Shown here: one piece after another, positions 45,421 to 55,521 of the stretch
Layout: each line of letters opens with the position of its first letter
Position numbering within the stretch: the stretch's first letter is position 1
Source: Drosophila miranda
Lineage: Eukaryota > Arthropoda > Insecta > Diptera > Drosophilidae
Direction: 5' to 3'
DNA: 64,000 nt
Assembly: GCF_003369915.1 (NCBI RefSeq)
Contig: NW_022881603.1
Coordinates: forward strand, 14,295,593 to 14,359,592
Notes under the pieces: model-generated
Seen by the model: the letters and a program-made list of their open reading frames with translations, nothing else
What the model was told of the DNA's origin: nothing
Database searches by the model: none
Program-made: the position numbers and the translations under genes

Positions 45421-45990
45421 AAAGGAGAAAATTGAAATTGGGTCACTTACGGCTTTAATACAGTGGTCCCTCGCTGAAAGGCGCCTTTCGTTGTGGAGCT
45501 GTGGAAACCATGTTAATGTGTGCCCAGGTCGGAGGGGATTGGTAAATAGGGGGGTATGAAAAAGGTTTTTTTTTTTTTGTTTTTTTTTTTTTTTTTTTGT
45601 ATTCTGTTACTTTATGATTAAGTTTTTCGGTCTCCAACCCGCAAAAATAAATTCCGTTTTGAGAACTTTCACATTCCCGCCTATCGAGGTAGGACTGTGA
45701 CGCAGAGTTAAAGAAAGTTACATAGTCATATAAGTGCTCAGAAGGAACCAAAAAAAAATTACAATTAAAACTACACTATGCAACGAAATCTGGGTCCGGA
45801 TCCGTGGCGGCGTCTTCTGGGCCGTCGCAGACAGCGAGTTAGCGGCACATAGGGGGGGGGGGGGGGTGATCTCTTTGCCCTCTATGCGCGTTCGTTAGAT
45901 ATGGCGCAAGGGTTATGGCCGGTGGAGGTTATGTCGCCGGGCAGGTGGATGCTTCAACGACTCCAAAAGGAAAAAAAATCTCGGCCTCTT

Positions 45991-46444
45991 TTCCCCGTTC
46001 CGTTTTATTTCTTTTCGGTTTGTCTTTGTGGCACTTATTTGGGTTACTTTTCTTTTCTTTTGGGCTTACACGTGGTCGATTTAGTTATATATTTGCTACC
46101 GACGCGGAGATAGCCACCGGCTGCAGATTCAAATTTTCGAAAGAGAACGTTCTGGTGCTTTTGCACTGCTTAAATAAGAGCTTACCGATCTTAAAGCTCG
46201 GCTTCGAAAGCTCCGTTGCGATGCGCTGCACAGCACTTACGGCAGCTCAGCTCAGCTGTTCCCTACCTCGAGCTTGCTTGCACCATCCCAAACTATACTA
46301 TGCCCTGCAGCGATAATTGGCCCAAGGTTATTGCATGCGATATCCGAGCACCATAGCGATAACCTATTTTGAATCGGTATTGTCCAACCGCAACCATTAC
46401 ACCACCCGATAATATGCCACCGTTAGACGGAATATTAGCGGGAA
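45991..46444 (-). other. 3' untranslated region of RING-Gag element
   Basis: About 450 bp between the end of pol and LTR1. No env-like frame. The rest of the array lacks this segment. Confidence 0.5.
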
Positions 46445-47206
46445 TCAGGATCGAATGTCTTTCGCATGAAAGGTTCCTATTTCTCGGCCCTGCAGATTTT
46501 CCAGGAGGTAGACACAATTACCCAGTTTTTTCCGCACGCGACATTTCAGAAATTTAGGAGCCAATTTGGAATTAAAATTTTGCGTGAATTTGCTCAAGGA
46601 AAAATTTCGGTGAAATACTTCCTGACCTTCTCGGAACGACACAGGCTTGGCTCGTAAATTGTATTGAACAACGTTGCGCTCATACGCTTTCTTAATATTG
46701 CCCTGTATATCTTTTCGAATTAGAGCTAAATTGTCTGACCTAGCTACCGGTACAACGGGTTCTTTCAGCAAGTGTAAATCCTTCAGAATCTTATAATCCG
46801 TCCCATGAGTGAGCATATCTAAGCCAAACAGGGCTCGATATGGTGAACAACCTAAGGACTGATGTAGTGACGATCGCAGCGAACAAGATATACTTGAGAG
46901 ATGCTGATCCCAGTATGTCTGATCCTGCTGAAGATATGCTCGCACGGCAGCTAACAATGAACGATTTACTCGTTCCGCCGCATTACTTTGGGGAGAGTAT
47001 AGTGCCGTGTACATATGTTTAATTTCCAGCTGTGTCAAGAATGCGTTGAATTCTGTAGCTTTGAATTGTTTTGTTTGTCGCTAACAATAGTTTCAGGCAC
47101 CCCATATGCATGAAAGATATGCTTTAGCAGAAATTCTTGGATTACTACGGAAGTTAATTTCTTCAGGGGTGTAGCCAATGGTATTTACTGAAGTGATCTA
47201 AGACAA
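46445..47206 (-). pseudogene. Integrase C-terminal half, frameshifted
   Basis: The 46445-47038 frame has the third catalytic Glu context (SPQSNAAERVNRS) and the C-terminal domain ending GTFHAKDIRS. Between 47039 and 47206 the core continues in other frames (LDHFSKYHW, HAYGVPETIVSD), with several small indels that also damage the second catalytic Asp region. The integrase of unit 1 is therefore inactive. Confidence 0.8.
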
Positions 47207-49690
47207 TTAGCAAACCAACATGTCCAACATGCGTGGATAAGGTCCAAGCAGATCTATGTATAATCGTTGAAATGGTCGACAAGTTGGTATGTGGTTTCCC
47301 ATGGGTGGCCGCAGAGTATAATTAGGAGCTTTGCATGCTTTGCACACCCCAAAACTACGAATATACTCTCGAACATCTTTAGCTAAGCCGGGCCAAAACA
47401 GACTTCTTCGAACTTTTTCTATGGTCTTTTGCATGACGGCATGCGCTGAAGTAGGATTGTCATGAGCTTGTTTAAGAACGTCGGTCTTCAATCGCTCGGG
47501 AACCCATAACTTCCAAGTTCGACTGTCTTGCTCCGCCTTTCCATCTGCGTGTTCGGTTCGAATGTACAGAAATTGGTCGATAATCTTCAGATCGGGCAGT
47601 TGAGAGGAATTTTTCTGATACTGTTCTTTTAACTGTTGGACTATCACAGGACTCATCACTACTGCGGATACTTCAGGTTCATGTAATCGGGAAAGAGCAT
47701 CGGGGACAATGTGATCTTTTCCTTTTCGGTGCGATATCGAGAATTTAAATTGCTGCAATCTAAAAATCCATCGAGCTAACCTCCCCGACACCTTTTGCTG
47801 GCGCATTAGCCACAACAAACTGGAATGATCAGTAACCACTTCGAATTCCTGCAGTTCCAGATAGCAACGGAACTTTTCGATGGCCAGAATTACGGCCAAG
47901 CACTCGCGCTCCGTAACGCTATAGTTACGTTGCGCACGACTTAGTTTTTTCGACATAAACGCTATTGGCTTTTCCTGCAGATCCACCAATTGCACGAGCA
48001 CGGCTCCTATACCAAAATCACTAGCATCACAGTGGAGGAAAAATTTCTGTTCGAAGTCTGGGTTTTCGAGCACTGGAGCAGAAGTCAACACGGTTTTTAA
48101 AGAGTCCATTGCGACTTGTGCTTCCGGGGTCCAAATAAATTTCTTTTTGTTGGAAAGAAGCTCGGTGTTAGGACAGGATAGCTCAGAGAAATTCTGGATG
48201 AATCTCCGGTACCAGCCACAGACCCCAAGAAAGCCGCGAACCTGTTTTAGATTCCTTGGCGGTGGCCAGTTCACTATACAAGCTACTTTGGAGGGATCAG
48301 TGCAAATACCTCCATTACTGATGACGTATCCCAGATAATTTACGCTGGTGACACAGAACTGACTCTTCTTAATATTCAGAGTCAGGTTGGCTTTTCTGAA
48401 CTGTTCAGCGAGTCGTACCAGCACGGCTAGATGGGAAGAGAAATCTGCTGATACGATGCAGAGATCGTCCAAGTATCCAAAGACGCAGTAACGCAAATCC
48501 GGGGGAATGATCTCATCCATCAAACGACACATAGTGGATGGAGCGTTACACAGGCCAAAAGGCATAACCTTAAACTGATATAAAGGCCTTCCCGGGACCG
48601 TAAAAGCAGTTAGTGACTTGGAATCCTCAGAGAGTTCGATCTGCCAATATGCATCTTTTAGGTCCAGCTTGGTTATGATATTTGCCTTGGGCAACCGGGC
48701 AAAAATACCATCGATACTTGGTAATGGGTAGGCATCCTTACGGGTGACTTCATTCAGTCTTCGAGCATCGAGACACAGACGGACTTTGTTGGCCTTGAGA
48801 ACCAGTCGCATTGGCGAACTCCAAGCACTGGATGACGGTTCGATAAAGCCTAGTTGGAGCATGCGATCTACCTCAGCATAAAGCAACTTTTCCACCGCTG
48901 GGCTAACCGGGTAAAAGCGTTGTTTTACGGGGGCGGCCTGACCTACATCGATATGATGCTTAAGCAAGGCCGTACGCCCTAGTCCCTCCGTCGCGTTGGG
49001 AAATAACTGTTTAGCTACCTCGAGTTGTTGGTTTTGCTGCCTAGTTAAAGGATACCGTAAGAGATCTGGTTCGGCTGCCTCATCGTCTTTCGAGCTTATC
49101 TCGACAGCTGCAATGATGTCTGGGGCCAGCGAAAAGGATCTCCAAAAATCGTGACCTAGGATTAGATTTTGTGTCAGGGATGGAATTATATATAACTTCA
49201 TGGGTTTCTCGATAGTTCGATAACGCATGATGACATTTAATACCCCCAGTATCTGTTGACTTTGGCCATCTGCAGTTTTTGCAGTGGCTTTTATTAGTTT
49301 ATATTCAGAAAAGGATGAAAAATCAGTCTGAGCTACTTCAGCACCTATACAGCTGATACTTGCGCCGGTGTCTAACAGCCCCTGTTCTGTTCGACGCAGA
49401 AAGGATACTTCGGCATAACTGCGCATATCCTTGGGACTATTAATAATAGCGGAAAGTAACAGTCTACGGTTATTTTTGACATTATCATAATATTTTCTTA
49501 AACGCTGGATTCGTTTTGGGGCTTCATGTGGTTTTTCATTAAAAATTCTGTTTCGAACCTCTAAATATTTATGAATCCGTTCGGGATAGGGTAAAAACCG
49601 ACAACCTCTCTTTACGATCGTATTCGTTTCCTTTCTTTTCTCACAACAAGAAGCCAAACTCTTCTTGTCTCGCTCTAAGTCAACGGGCAA
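47207..49690 (-). CDS. Pol of RING-Gag element: protease, RT, RNase H, integrase N-terminus
   Basis: 827 residues open without a stop. Protease active site LLDTGASISCIG with the flap region and ILGHDFW. RT with LRLCLDARRLNEVTRKDAYP-type fingers, LDLKDAYWQIEL, MPFGLCNAPSTMCRLM and FGYLDDLCIV. RNase H HCDASDFGIGAVL, VTERECLAVILAIE, TDHSSLLWLM. Integrase zinc domain (SAH ... CKACKAPNY) and first catalytic Asp (YIDLLGPYP). It is entered by -1 frameshifting from gag and needs no ATG; the first residues shown come from a TTG. Closest in this window to the Osvaldo-like Pol at 30829-32721, so both belong to related Ty3/gypsy clades. Confidence 0.9.
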   Translation of the reverse strand: MPVDLERDKKSLASCCEKRKETNTIVKRGCRFLPYPERIHKYLEVRNRIFNEKPHEAPKRIQRLRKYYDNVKNNRRLLLSAIINSPKDMRSYAEVSFLRRTEQGLLDTGASISCIGAEVAQTDFSSFSEYKLIKATAKTADGQSQQILGVLNVIMRYRTIEKPMKLYIIPSLTQNLILGHDFWRSFSLAPDIIAAVEISSKDDEAAEPDLLRYPLTRQQNQQLEVAKQLFPNATEGLGRTALLKHHIDVGQAAPVKQRFYPVSPAVEKLLYAEVDRMLQLGFIEPSSSAWSSPMRLVLKANKVRLCLDARRLNEVTRKDAYPLPSIDGIFARLPKANIITKLDLKDAYWQIELSEDSKSLTAFTVPGRPLYQFKVMPFGLCNAPSTMCRLMDEIIPPDLRYCVFGYLDDLCIVSADFSSHLAVLVRLAEQFRKANLTLNIKKSQFCVTSVNYLGYVISNGGICTDPSKVACIVNWPPPRNLKQVRGFLGVCGWYRRFIQNFSELSCPNTELLSNKKKFIWTPEAQVAMDSLKTVLTSAPVLENPDFEQKFFLHCDASDFGIGAVLVQLVDLQEKPIAFMSKKLSRAQRNYSVTERECLAVILAIEKFRCYLELQEFEVVTDHSSLLWLMRQQKVSGRLARWIFRLQQFKFSISHRKGKDHIVPDALSRLHEPEVSAVVMSPVIVQQLKEQYQKNSSQLPDLKIIDQFLYIRTEHADGKAEQDSRTWKLWVPERLKTDVLKQAHDNPTSAHAVMQKTIEKVRRSLFWPGLAKDVREYIRSFGVCKACKAPNYTLRPPMGNHIPTCRPFQRLYIDLLGPYPRMLDMLVC

Positions 49691-49692
49691 GA

Positions 49693-51342
49693 TTAATGGT
49701 GTTTTTTTGGGGGCATCCGGCTGTTGTTGGATGCACCCTTCTGACGGTTTTCCGAAGCTCTACGAATGCATGTTTGGCACTGCGGCTTATAGACATTCGG
49801 AGCTCCACAGCCGTAACAAAATATCCGCCTATCTGCCATACAATTTTCCCACACATGTCCAAGCTCCTCACAATTCCAACAAGAACGCTTAGCCGTCGAA
49901 CTTTGAATGGCCTCTACGCTGATATCCTCATACTCTTCTTGATCGCTTTCAGGGCGCGATTCCTTCAGACTATGTATCGAACGGCGGCCGACCGGTGGCC
50001 GAGACTTGTCAGATTTCTGTAACTCCTGCACTAGATTTTCATGCATCTGTACTAATCTTCTCAATTGACCAACTGAGCTAATGGACTGATATAAGATTTT
50101 GTGACGGGTTTCGGGAAGCAAATTTGCTTTTAATATTTCTATTAATTCCTCTTCCGCCATTTTAATGCCAAATTTATCTATAAGACCAGCCACGGCGTCG
50201 TGAAAAGCGACGAAGGGTTCTCCGACGTGTTGCTTTCGAGCTCGAATCAATTCCTTGCTCATAAACTCCGAACGATAGTCTTTATATTGTTGTCTAAGAG
50301 CTGCACAAAATTCTGTCCAAACGATGCGATATACCTGCTTGTGGTATCTCCAATACCAATCGCGCGCTTTGCCAACCAGCAAGATGTGCAAATGTTTGCA
50401 AAGGCCGAGAAAATCGCTATCCAAGGTTTCATCGGTTAATGTTTTGACTCGGTAAATGAATTCTTCTACCCCTAAACCTTCGGTAGAACCATCAAAAGGA
50501 ACATTCCACTTTTGCATAATGTTGGCCGTCTTGGCCGTTCGCAGGCTAGTCATGCTGTTTATACATGAAACTGGTGTTGGGATATTTGGCCTCGCATACC
50601 CTTCCTGCGGACTCGCTGGCGGCTGAATCTGCAAAGTGGATATGGCTCTGGCCACAGTGCGCTCAATTATCTGTTGGAGGACATCCAAGTCCAACCCCTG
50701 GCTTAGAGGGGCTGTCCGTGCATTGGGTGCTTCCCAAGGGCTAGAGTGAGTGGCGACATTAGCTGACGGAGCTTCAGTCTGGTGGGAGCTACGGCTAGCA
50801 TCCAATCCCGACAAACACACTACTTCCGGGCCGGAAGATCGACCTGGCGGGAACTTCGGGACCTGCTTTTTGGCTGGTGCTCGAGTTCTTTTGGAACGAG
50901 TTGGCCTAGTGGTTCGTTCTACCGGGACTGAACCTACAGTTGGAATTTGGCTCAATTGGGTATTCTTGCCATTTCCCTCGGATATCTTTTCCGTCTCTGG
51001 CTGAAAATGTCCATTTGCCGTGGTCTGTACGACCTCCAAAGCTTTGGCAAGACTTCGAGTAGTAATTCCCGAGGGACCGGGTAATTCTGTTGGTTCCGGC
51101 TGCGGCTTGTTTGGATAACAATTGCCAACAACTAGTTTTGCTTGCGATAACGTACATACTCGGCTACAGTTCGGACAACCATCGTGATGAGGGAACCATT
51201 CTTCCAGACATGCTTTATGGAAAACGTGATTGCACGGAGTACAAAAACACGGCTGAGTATTGGACATTTCAGAGCAACAAATGCCGCAAAAGTTTTCCGA
51301 ACTCAGCGGATTGTTTTGCTGAGGACTATGTCGCAGCGGCAT
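49693..51342 (-). CDS. RING-H2 Gag polyprotein, unit 1 (complete)
   Basis: 549 residues from ATG 51340-51342. Residues 19-59 form a canonical RING-H2: C19-x2-C22, C37-x-H39-x2-H42-x2-C45, C56-x2-C59, with the E2-contact-type Trp49 (CLEEWF). A Ser/Pro/Lys-rich linker follows (about 65-230), then the capsid-like domain (about 275-440; MQKWNVPFDGSTEGLGVEEF, WYWRYHKQV) and two zinc motifs, CWNCEELGHVWENC (CX2CX4HX4C) and CYGCGAPNVYKPQCQTC (CX2CX9CX2C). Stop at 49693. What the RING does is unknown; by family knowledge RING-H2 domains recruit E2 enzymes for ubiquitin transfer, so roles in Gag turnover, trafficking or host-factor removal are inferences. Confidence 0.9.
   Translation of the reverse strand: MPLRHSPQQNNPLSSENFCGICCSEMSNTQPCFCTPCNHVFHKACLEEWFPHHDGCPNCSRVCTLSQAKLVVGNCYPNKPQPEPTELPGPSGITTRSLAKALEVVQTTANGHFQPETEKISEGNGKNTQLSQIPTVGSVPVERTTRPTRSKRTRAPAKKQVPKFPPGRSSGPEVVCLSGLDASRSSHQTEAPSANVATHSSPWEAPNARTAPLSQGLDLDVLQQIIERTVARAISTLQIQPPASPQEGYARPNIPTPVSCINSMTSLRTAKTANIMQKWNVPFDGSTEGLGVEEFIYRVKTLTDETLDSDFLGLCKHLHILLVGKARDWYWRYHKQVYRIVWTEFCAALRQQYKDYRSEFMSKELIRARKQHVGEPFVAFHDAVAGLIDKFGIKMAEEELIEILKANLLPETRHKILYQSISSVGQLRRLVQMHENLVQELQKSDKSRPPVGRRSIHSLKESRPESDQEEYEDISVEAIQSSTAKRSCWNCEELGHVWENCMADRRIFCYGCGAPNVYKPQCQTCIRRASENRQKGASNNSRMPPKKHH
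49702..49708 (-). other. Putative -1 frameshift site, unit 1
   Basis: A AAA AAA in the gag frame, four codons before the gag stop. A -1 shift here enters the pol frame with no intervening stop. Confidence 0.6.
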
Positions 51343-51415
51343 TTTTTATAAGATTTTTTTATTTTTTTTTTTTTTTACTACATTTTACCAAATCTTTCCT
51401 AGGGTGACATTTAAT
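51343..51415 (-). other. Gag leader, unit 1
   Basis: About 70 bp between LTR2 and the gag ATG, with a long poly-T (plus strand). No convincing TGG-type primer-binding site could be identified, so the primer tRNA is unknown. Confidence 0.4.
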
Positions 51416-53646
51416 GGTTCGTTTGACCGCGTCTCGACTCCTACTACATAAAGTTTAAATTTTTTAGAATCCCGTGACTCTACCGGGAGCGAGCTCCGAA
51501 AACAACACTATGCCTATTCCGAGCATAACGGACATTACATGGCACAATCATAGGGCGTACCCGAAAAGTACTAGGGGCTTTCGTCGGCGTGTTCCAAACT
51601 CTCGCGGGCGTGAGGTCTTGCTATGGAAGCCGACCCCCACGATTCTATACCCACCCTTCCATGATTTCCAGTGGTGCGAAGGTTCTGGAAATCCCTAAAC
51701 TTCTTACCCTACCCCATTACGTCACCCTGTCCCTTGGAAATTATAAGTCTACTCCATGTTCATTGCTAATAACATTCAATATATTTCGTTGTACTTCATC
51801 ATAGACATGTTGCTTCAATCAAAAACTAGCAAACCAAGTTTCACTTCCAAAAATAACACAAGTATTGAACTACAATCAGCAGGCAACTCAAAAAAAAATT
51901 TTAGTGGAATGAAAAAAAAATAGGAGGCTTAATCCCTAAGGAGGAAAACAAATTTATAGATATAGGTATATATAAACGGTGGAGTATAAATAGAAAAGAT
52001 AGGAATATAATATAGGATATTCGAAATAAGTAAATTAGGTATGTATAAAGGAAAAAAAATAAAAATCAAAAAAATTTTCAAAAGCAGCGGGGGTCATACC
52101 AGCGATCAGCAATGGTGAGCCAAAACGAAATTTAATTAAACATTATAAATTTATGGATTTTTTTTTTTTCTGGGTTGAGGAGATTTTTATACCCGATACT
52201 CAAAATGAGTATTGGGGTATATTAGATTTGTGGTAAAAGTGGATGTGTGTAACGTCCAGAAGGAATCGTTTCCGACGCCATAAAGTATATATATTCTTGA
52301 TCAGCATCAATAGCCGAGTCGATTGAGCCCTGTCTGTCTGTCCGTCTGTCCGTCCGCCCGTCTGTCCGTCTGTCCGTCCCCTTCAGCGCCTAGTGCTCAA
52401 AGACTATAAGAGCTAGAGCAACGATGTTTTGGATCCAGACTTCTGTGATATGTCACTGCTACAAAAATATTTCAAAACTTCGCCCCGCCCACTTCCGCCC
52501 CCATAAAGGACGAAAATCTGTGGCATCCACAATTTTAAAGATATGAGAAAACCAAAAACGTAGAATTGTAGAGAATGACCATATCTTTAAGACTGCGGAA
52601 TCTGAATTGGATCGTATTATTATTATAGCCAGCATCAAGAAAACAATTTAATTTTTTCTCGCCCTGTCTCTCTCTAACACACACGTAGCATAGCCGGCTT
52701 TGCTTAGAGTAAAACATTAGCACCTAAATCTCAGAGACTACAAAAGCTAGAGCAACCAAATTTGGTATCCACACTCCTAATATATCGGACCGAGACGAGT
52801 TTGTTTCAAAATTTCGCCACACCCCATTCCGCCCCCGCAAAGGACGAAAATCTGGGGATATTCAAAAAGCTCAGAGACTATTAAAGCTAGAGTAACCAAA
52901 TTTGGTATCCGCACTCCTGTTAGATCTTACTATAAAACGTGTATCTTAAAATTTCGCCCCACCCCCTTCCGCCCACACAAAGGACGAAAATATGTTGCAT
53001 CCACAATATTGCACATTCGAGAAAACTAAAAACGCAGAATCATAGATAATGACCATATCTATCAGATTGCTGAATCTGGATCAGATCAGATCATTTTTAT
53101 AGCCAATAGGAACAAATCAATTTGCAGTGGCTACGCAGCGCCCGACGTCACGCTCAGACTGATTTTCTGTCTCTCTCGCACGCACTCTTTGTCGTGTCGT
53201 TTAATATTAGCGGCGTCTGCCGGAGGAGAGCCATACTGACTTAGTATCGGGTATAGCCGTAGAGTTGCGGTGTCCGCAGCAACTCACAACGTTCCCCCTC
53301 GTTTTTTCTATGTTGGTTAGTGTACGGCTTGGCTACGTTTCCATGCATTAAAAGAATGCAGGGAATGCGAGCAAGGCAAGCTTAGCAGAATTGGCACCGA
53401 AGAGACCGAAAAGCTTCGAGCGTGTGGAACGCAAGCGTTGCGCTCTCTTCTCAGCAGCGGCTGGCCGCTGCGCATGCGTTTTAGATTTAGACGAAGACAG
53501 GCGCAAAGGAGAAAATTGAAATTGGGTCACTTACGGCTTTAATACAGTGGTCCCTCGCTGAAAGGCGCCTTTCGTTGTGGAGCTGTGGAAACCATGTTAA
53601 TGTGTGCCCAGGTCGGAGGGGGATTGGTAAATAGGGGGGGTATGAA

Positions 53647-53682
<36 letters not shown>

Positions 53683-54063
53683 TAGTCTGTTACTTTATGA
53701 TTAAGTTTTTCGGTCTCCAACCCGCAAAAATAAATTCCGTTTTGAGAACTTTCACATTCCCGCCTATCGAGGTAGGACTGTGACGCAGAGTTAAGGAAAG
53801 TTACATAGTCATATAAGTGCTCAGAAGGAACCAAAAAAAAATTACAATTAAAACTACACTATGCTACGAAATCTGGGTCCGGATCCGTGGCGGCGTCTTC
53901 TGGGCCGTCGCAGACAGCGAGTTAGCGGCGCATAGGGGGGGGGGGGGGGGGGGGGTGATCTCTATGCCCTCTATGCGCGTACGTTAGATATGGCGCAAGG
54001 GTTATGGCCGGTGGAGGTTATGTCGCCGGGCAGGTGGATGCTTCAACGACTCCAAAAGGAAAA
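51416..54063 (-). repeat. LTR2, split by Helentron C
   Basis: LTR parts 51416-52187 and 53304-54063. Compared with LTR4, the break is in a T-rich stretch (GAGGAGATTTTT). A second Helentron (D) sits at its right end. Confidence 0.75.
52188..53303 (+). mobile_element. ISY/DINE-1-like Helentron, copy C
   Basis: Full-length plus-orientation copy from TATACCCGATACTCAAAATG to CCCCCTCGTTTT. The TACCCGATACT start is inverted near the 3' end (AGTATCGGGTATA), followed by the terminal hairpin. Three imperfect internal repeats carry AGCAAC(C/G)A...TTTGG and CAAAGGACGAAAATCTG (about 52412, 52752, 52891). Confidence 0.85.
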
Positions 54064-55152
54064 CGAGGGGGAACGTTGTGAGTTGCTGCGGACACCGCAA
54101 CTCTACAGTTATACCCGATACTAAGTCAGTATGGCTCTCCTCCGGCGGAGCAGCTAATATTAAACGACACGACAAAGAGTGCGTGCGAGAGAGACAGAAA
54201 ATCAGTCTGAGCGTGACGTCGGGCGCTGCAAAGCCAGTGCAAATTGATTTGTTCCTTTTGGCTATAAAAATTATCTGATCTGGTCCAGCTTCAGCAATCT
54301 GATAGATATGGTCATTATCTATGATTCTGCGTTTTTAGTTTTCTCAAATGTGCAATATTGTGGATGCAACAGATTTTCGTCCTTTGTGGTGGCGGAAGGG
54401 GGGGGGCGAAATTCTGAGATATACGTTTTATAGTGAGATCTAACAGAAGTGCGGATACCAAATTTGGTTACTCTAGCCTTAATAGTCTCTGAGATTTGTG
54501 GATGCCCCAGTTTTTCGTCCTTTGCGGGGGCGGAAGGGGGTGTGGCGAAATTTGGACACGAAACGGTCAAGGTCCGATATCACAGGAGTGTGGATACCAA
54601 ATTTGGTTGCTCTGGCTCTTATAGGTTCTGAGATCCTGGAACTCATATTTTGCAATTGGCAAAACCGACCATGAAACCTGTGTGTTAGAGAGAGACAGAG
54701 CGAGAAAGAATGAAAGTGATTTCTTGATTCTGGCTATAATAATTATACGATCTGGTTGAGATCTTACATTCTAAAACATATAGTCATCCTCTACGATTCT
54801 GCGTTTTTGGTTTTATCGTATCTTTAAAAATGTGGATGCCACAGATTTTCGTCCTTTGTGGGGGCGGAAGTGGGCGGGGCGAAGTTTTGAAATATTTTTG
54901 TAGCAGTGACATATCACAGAAGTCTGGATCCAAAACATCGTTGCTCTAGCTCTTACAGTCTTTGAGCACTAGGCGCTGACGGACGGACGGACAGACGGAC
55001 AGACAGACAGGGCTCAATCGACTCGGCTATTGATGCTGATCAAGAATATATATACTTTATGGGGTCGGAAACGATTCCTTCTGGACGTTACACACATCCA
55101 CTTTTACCACAAATCTAATATACCCCAATACTCATTTTGAGTATCGGGTATA
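54064..55152 (-). mobile_element. ISY/DINE-1-like Helentron, copy D
   Basis: Full-length minus-orientation copy inserted between CTCCAAAAGGAAA and AAATCTCGGCC, a site uninterrupted at about 45982. With copy C it forms an inverted pair around the second half of LTR2. Confidence 0.85.
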
Positions 55153-55371
55153 AAAAATCTCGGCCCCACCAAGGTCGACTCCGAAGAGTACTCCCGTCAA
55201 GGGTGGGAGTTTGGTGTGGGGGGTGCAGAACTTTGGGAGAGCCGGGTGGCTACCGCTCGGGGCCAGGGCCCTATGGGCGAAACAGAACCAAAACCACGAG
55301 GGCTAAGCAAAAAATCTAAATTTTCCCTACAGGGCACTTTAACATACCGGTTTTTCGGACTTTTCCACGGA
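55153..55371 (-). other. Short internal segment shared by units 2 and 3
   Basis: 220 bp, nearly identical to 60231-60451 and absent from unit 1. It is fused directly to the first part of pol. It could be the original 3' UTR of a variant element or unrelated sequence captured at the deletion. Confidence 0.5.
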
Positions 55372-55519
55372 GAATTCTGTTTCGAACCTCTAAATATTTA
55401 TGAATCCGTTCGGGATAGGGTAAAAACCGACAACCTCTCTTTACGATCGTATTCGTTTCCTTTCTTTTCTCACAACAAGAAGCCAAACTCTTCTTGTCTC
55501 GCTCTAGGTCAACGGGCAA
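55372..55519 (-). pseudogene. Pol 5' fragment, unit 2
   Basis: The first ~48 residues of Pol, as in 49540-49690. All catalytic domains are deleted. The junction is at AATTCTGTTTCG. Confidence 0.8.
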
Positions 55520-55521
55520 GA

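Larger units (their letters stand above)
41813..45990 (-). repeat. LTR1 (3' LTR of unit 1), with nested Helentron and LINE
   Basis: LTR pieces 41813-42314, 43396-43862 and 45421-45990, separated by Helentron copy B and a LINE. Alignment to LTR4 gives both insertion points exactly. A purine-rich GGGGAAAAGAGG (minus strand, about 45990-46002) directly precedes it and is a good polypurine tract. Confidence 0.75.

Noticed and set aside
45455..45751. Lys-rich frames at 45455, 53487 and 62883 (minus)
   Set aside because: Driven by the poly-T tract inside the LTR; length varies with the homopolymer.
51474..51804. Repeated 71-74 codon plus-strand frames at 41869, 51474, 57304 and 61986
   Set aside because: They lie in the LTR in antisense to the element and recur only because the LTR recurs; no coding features.
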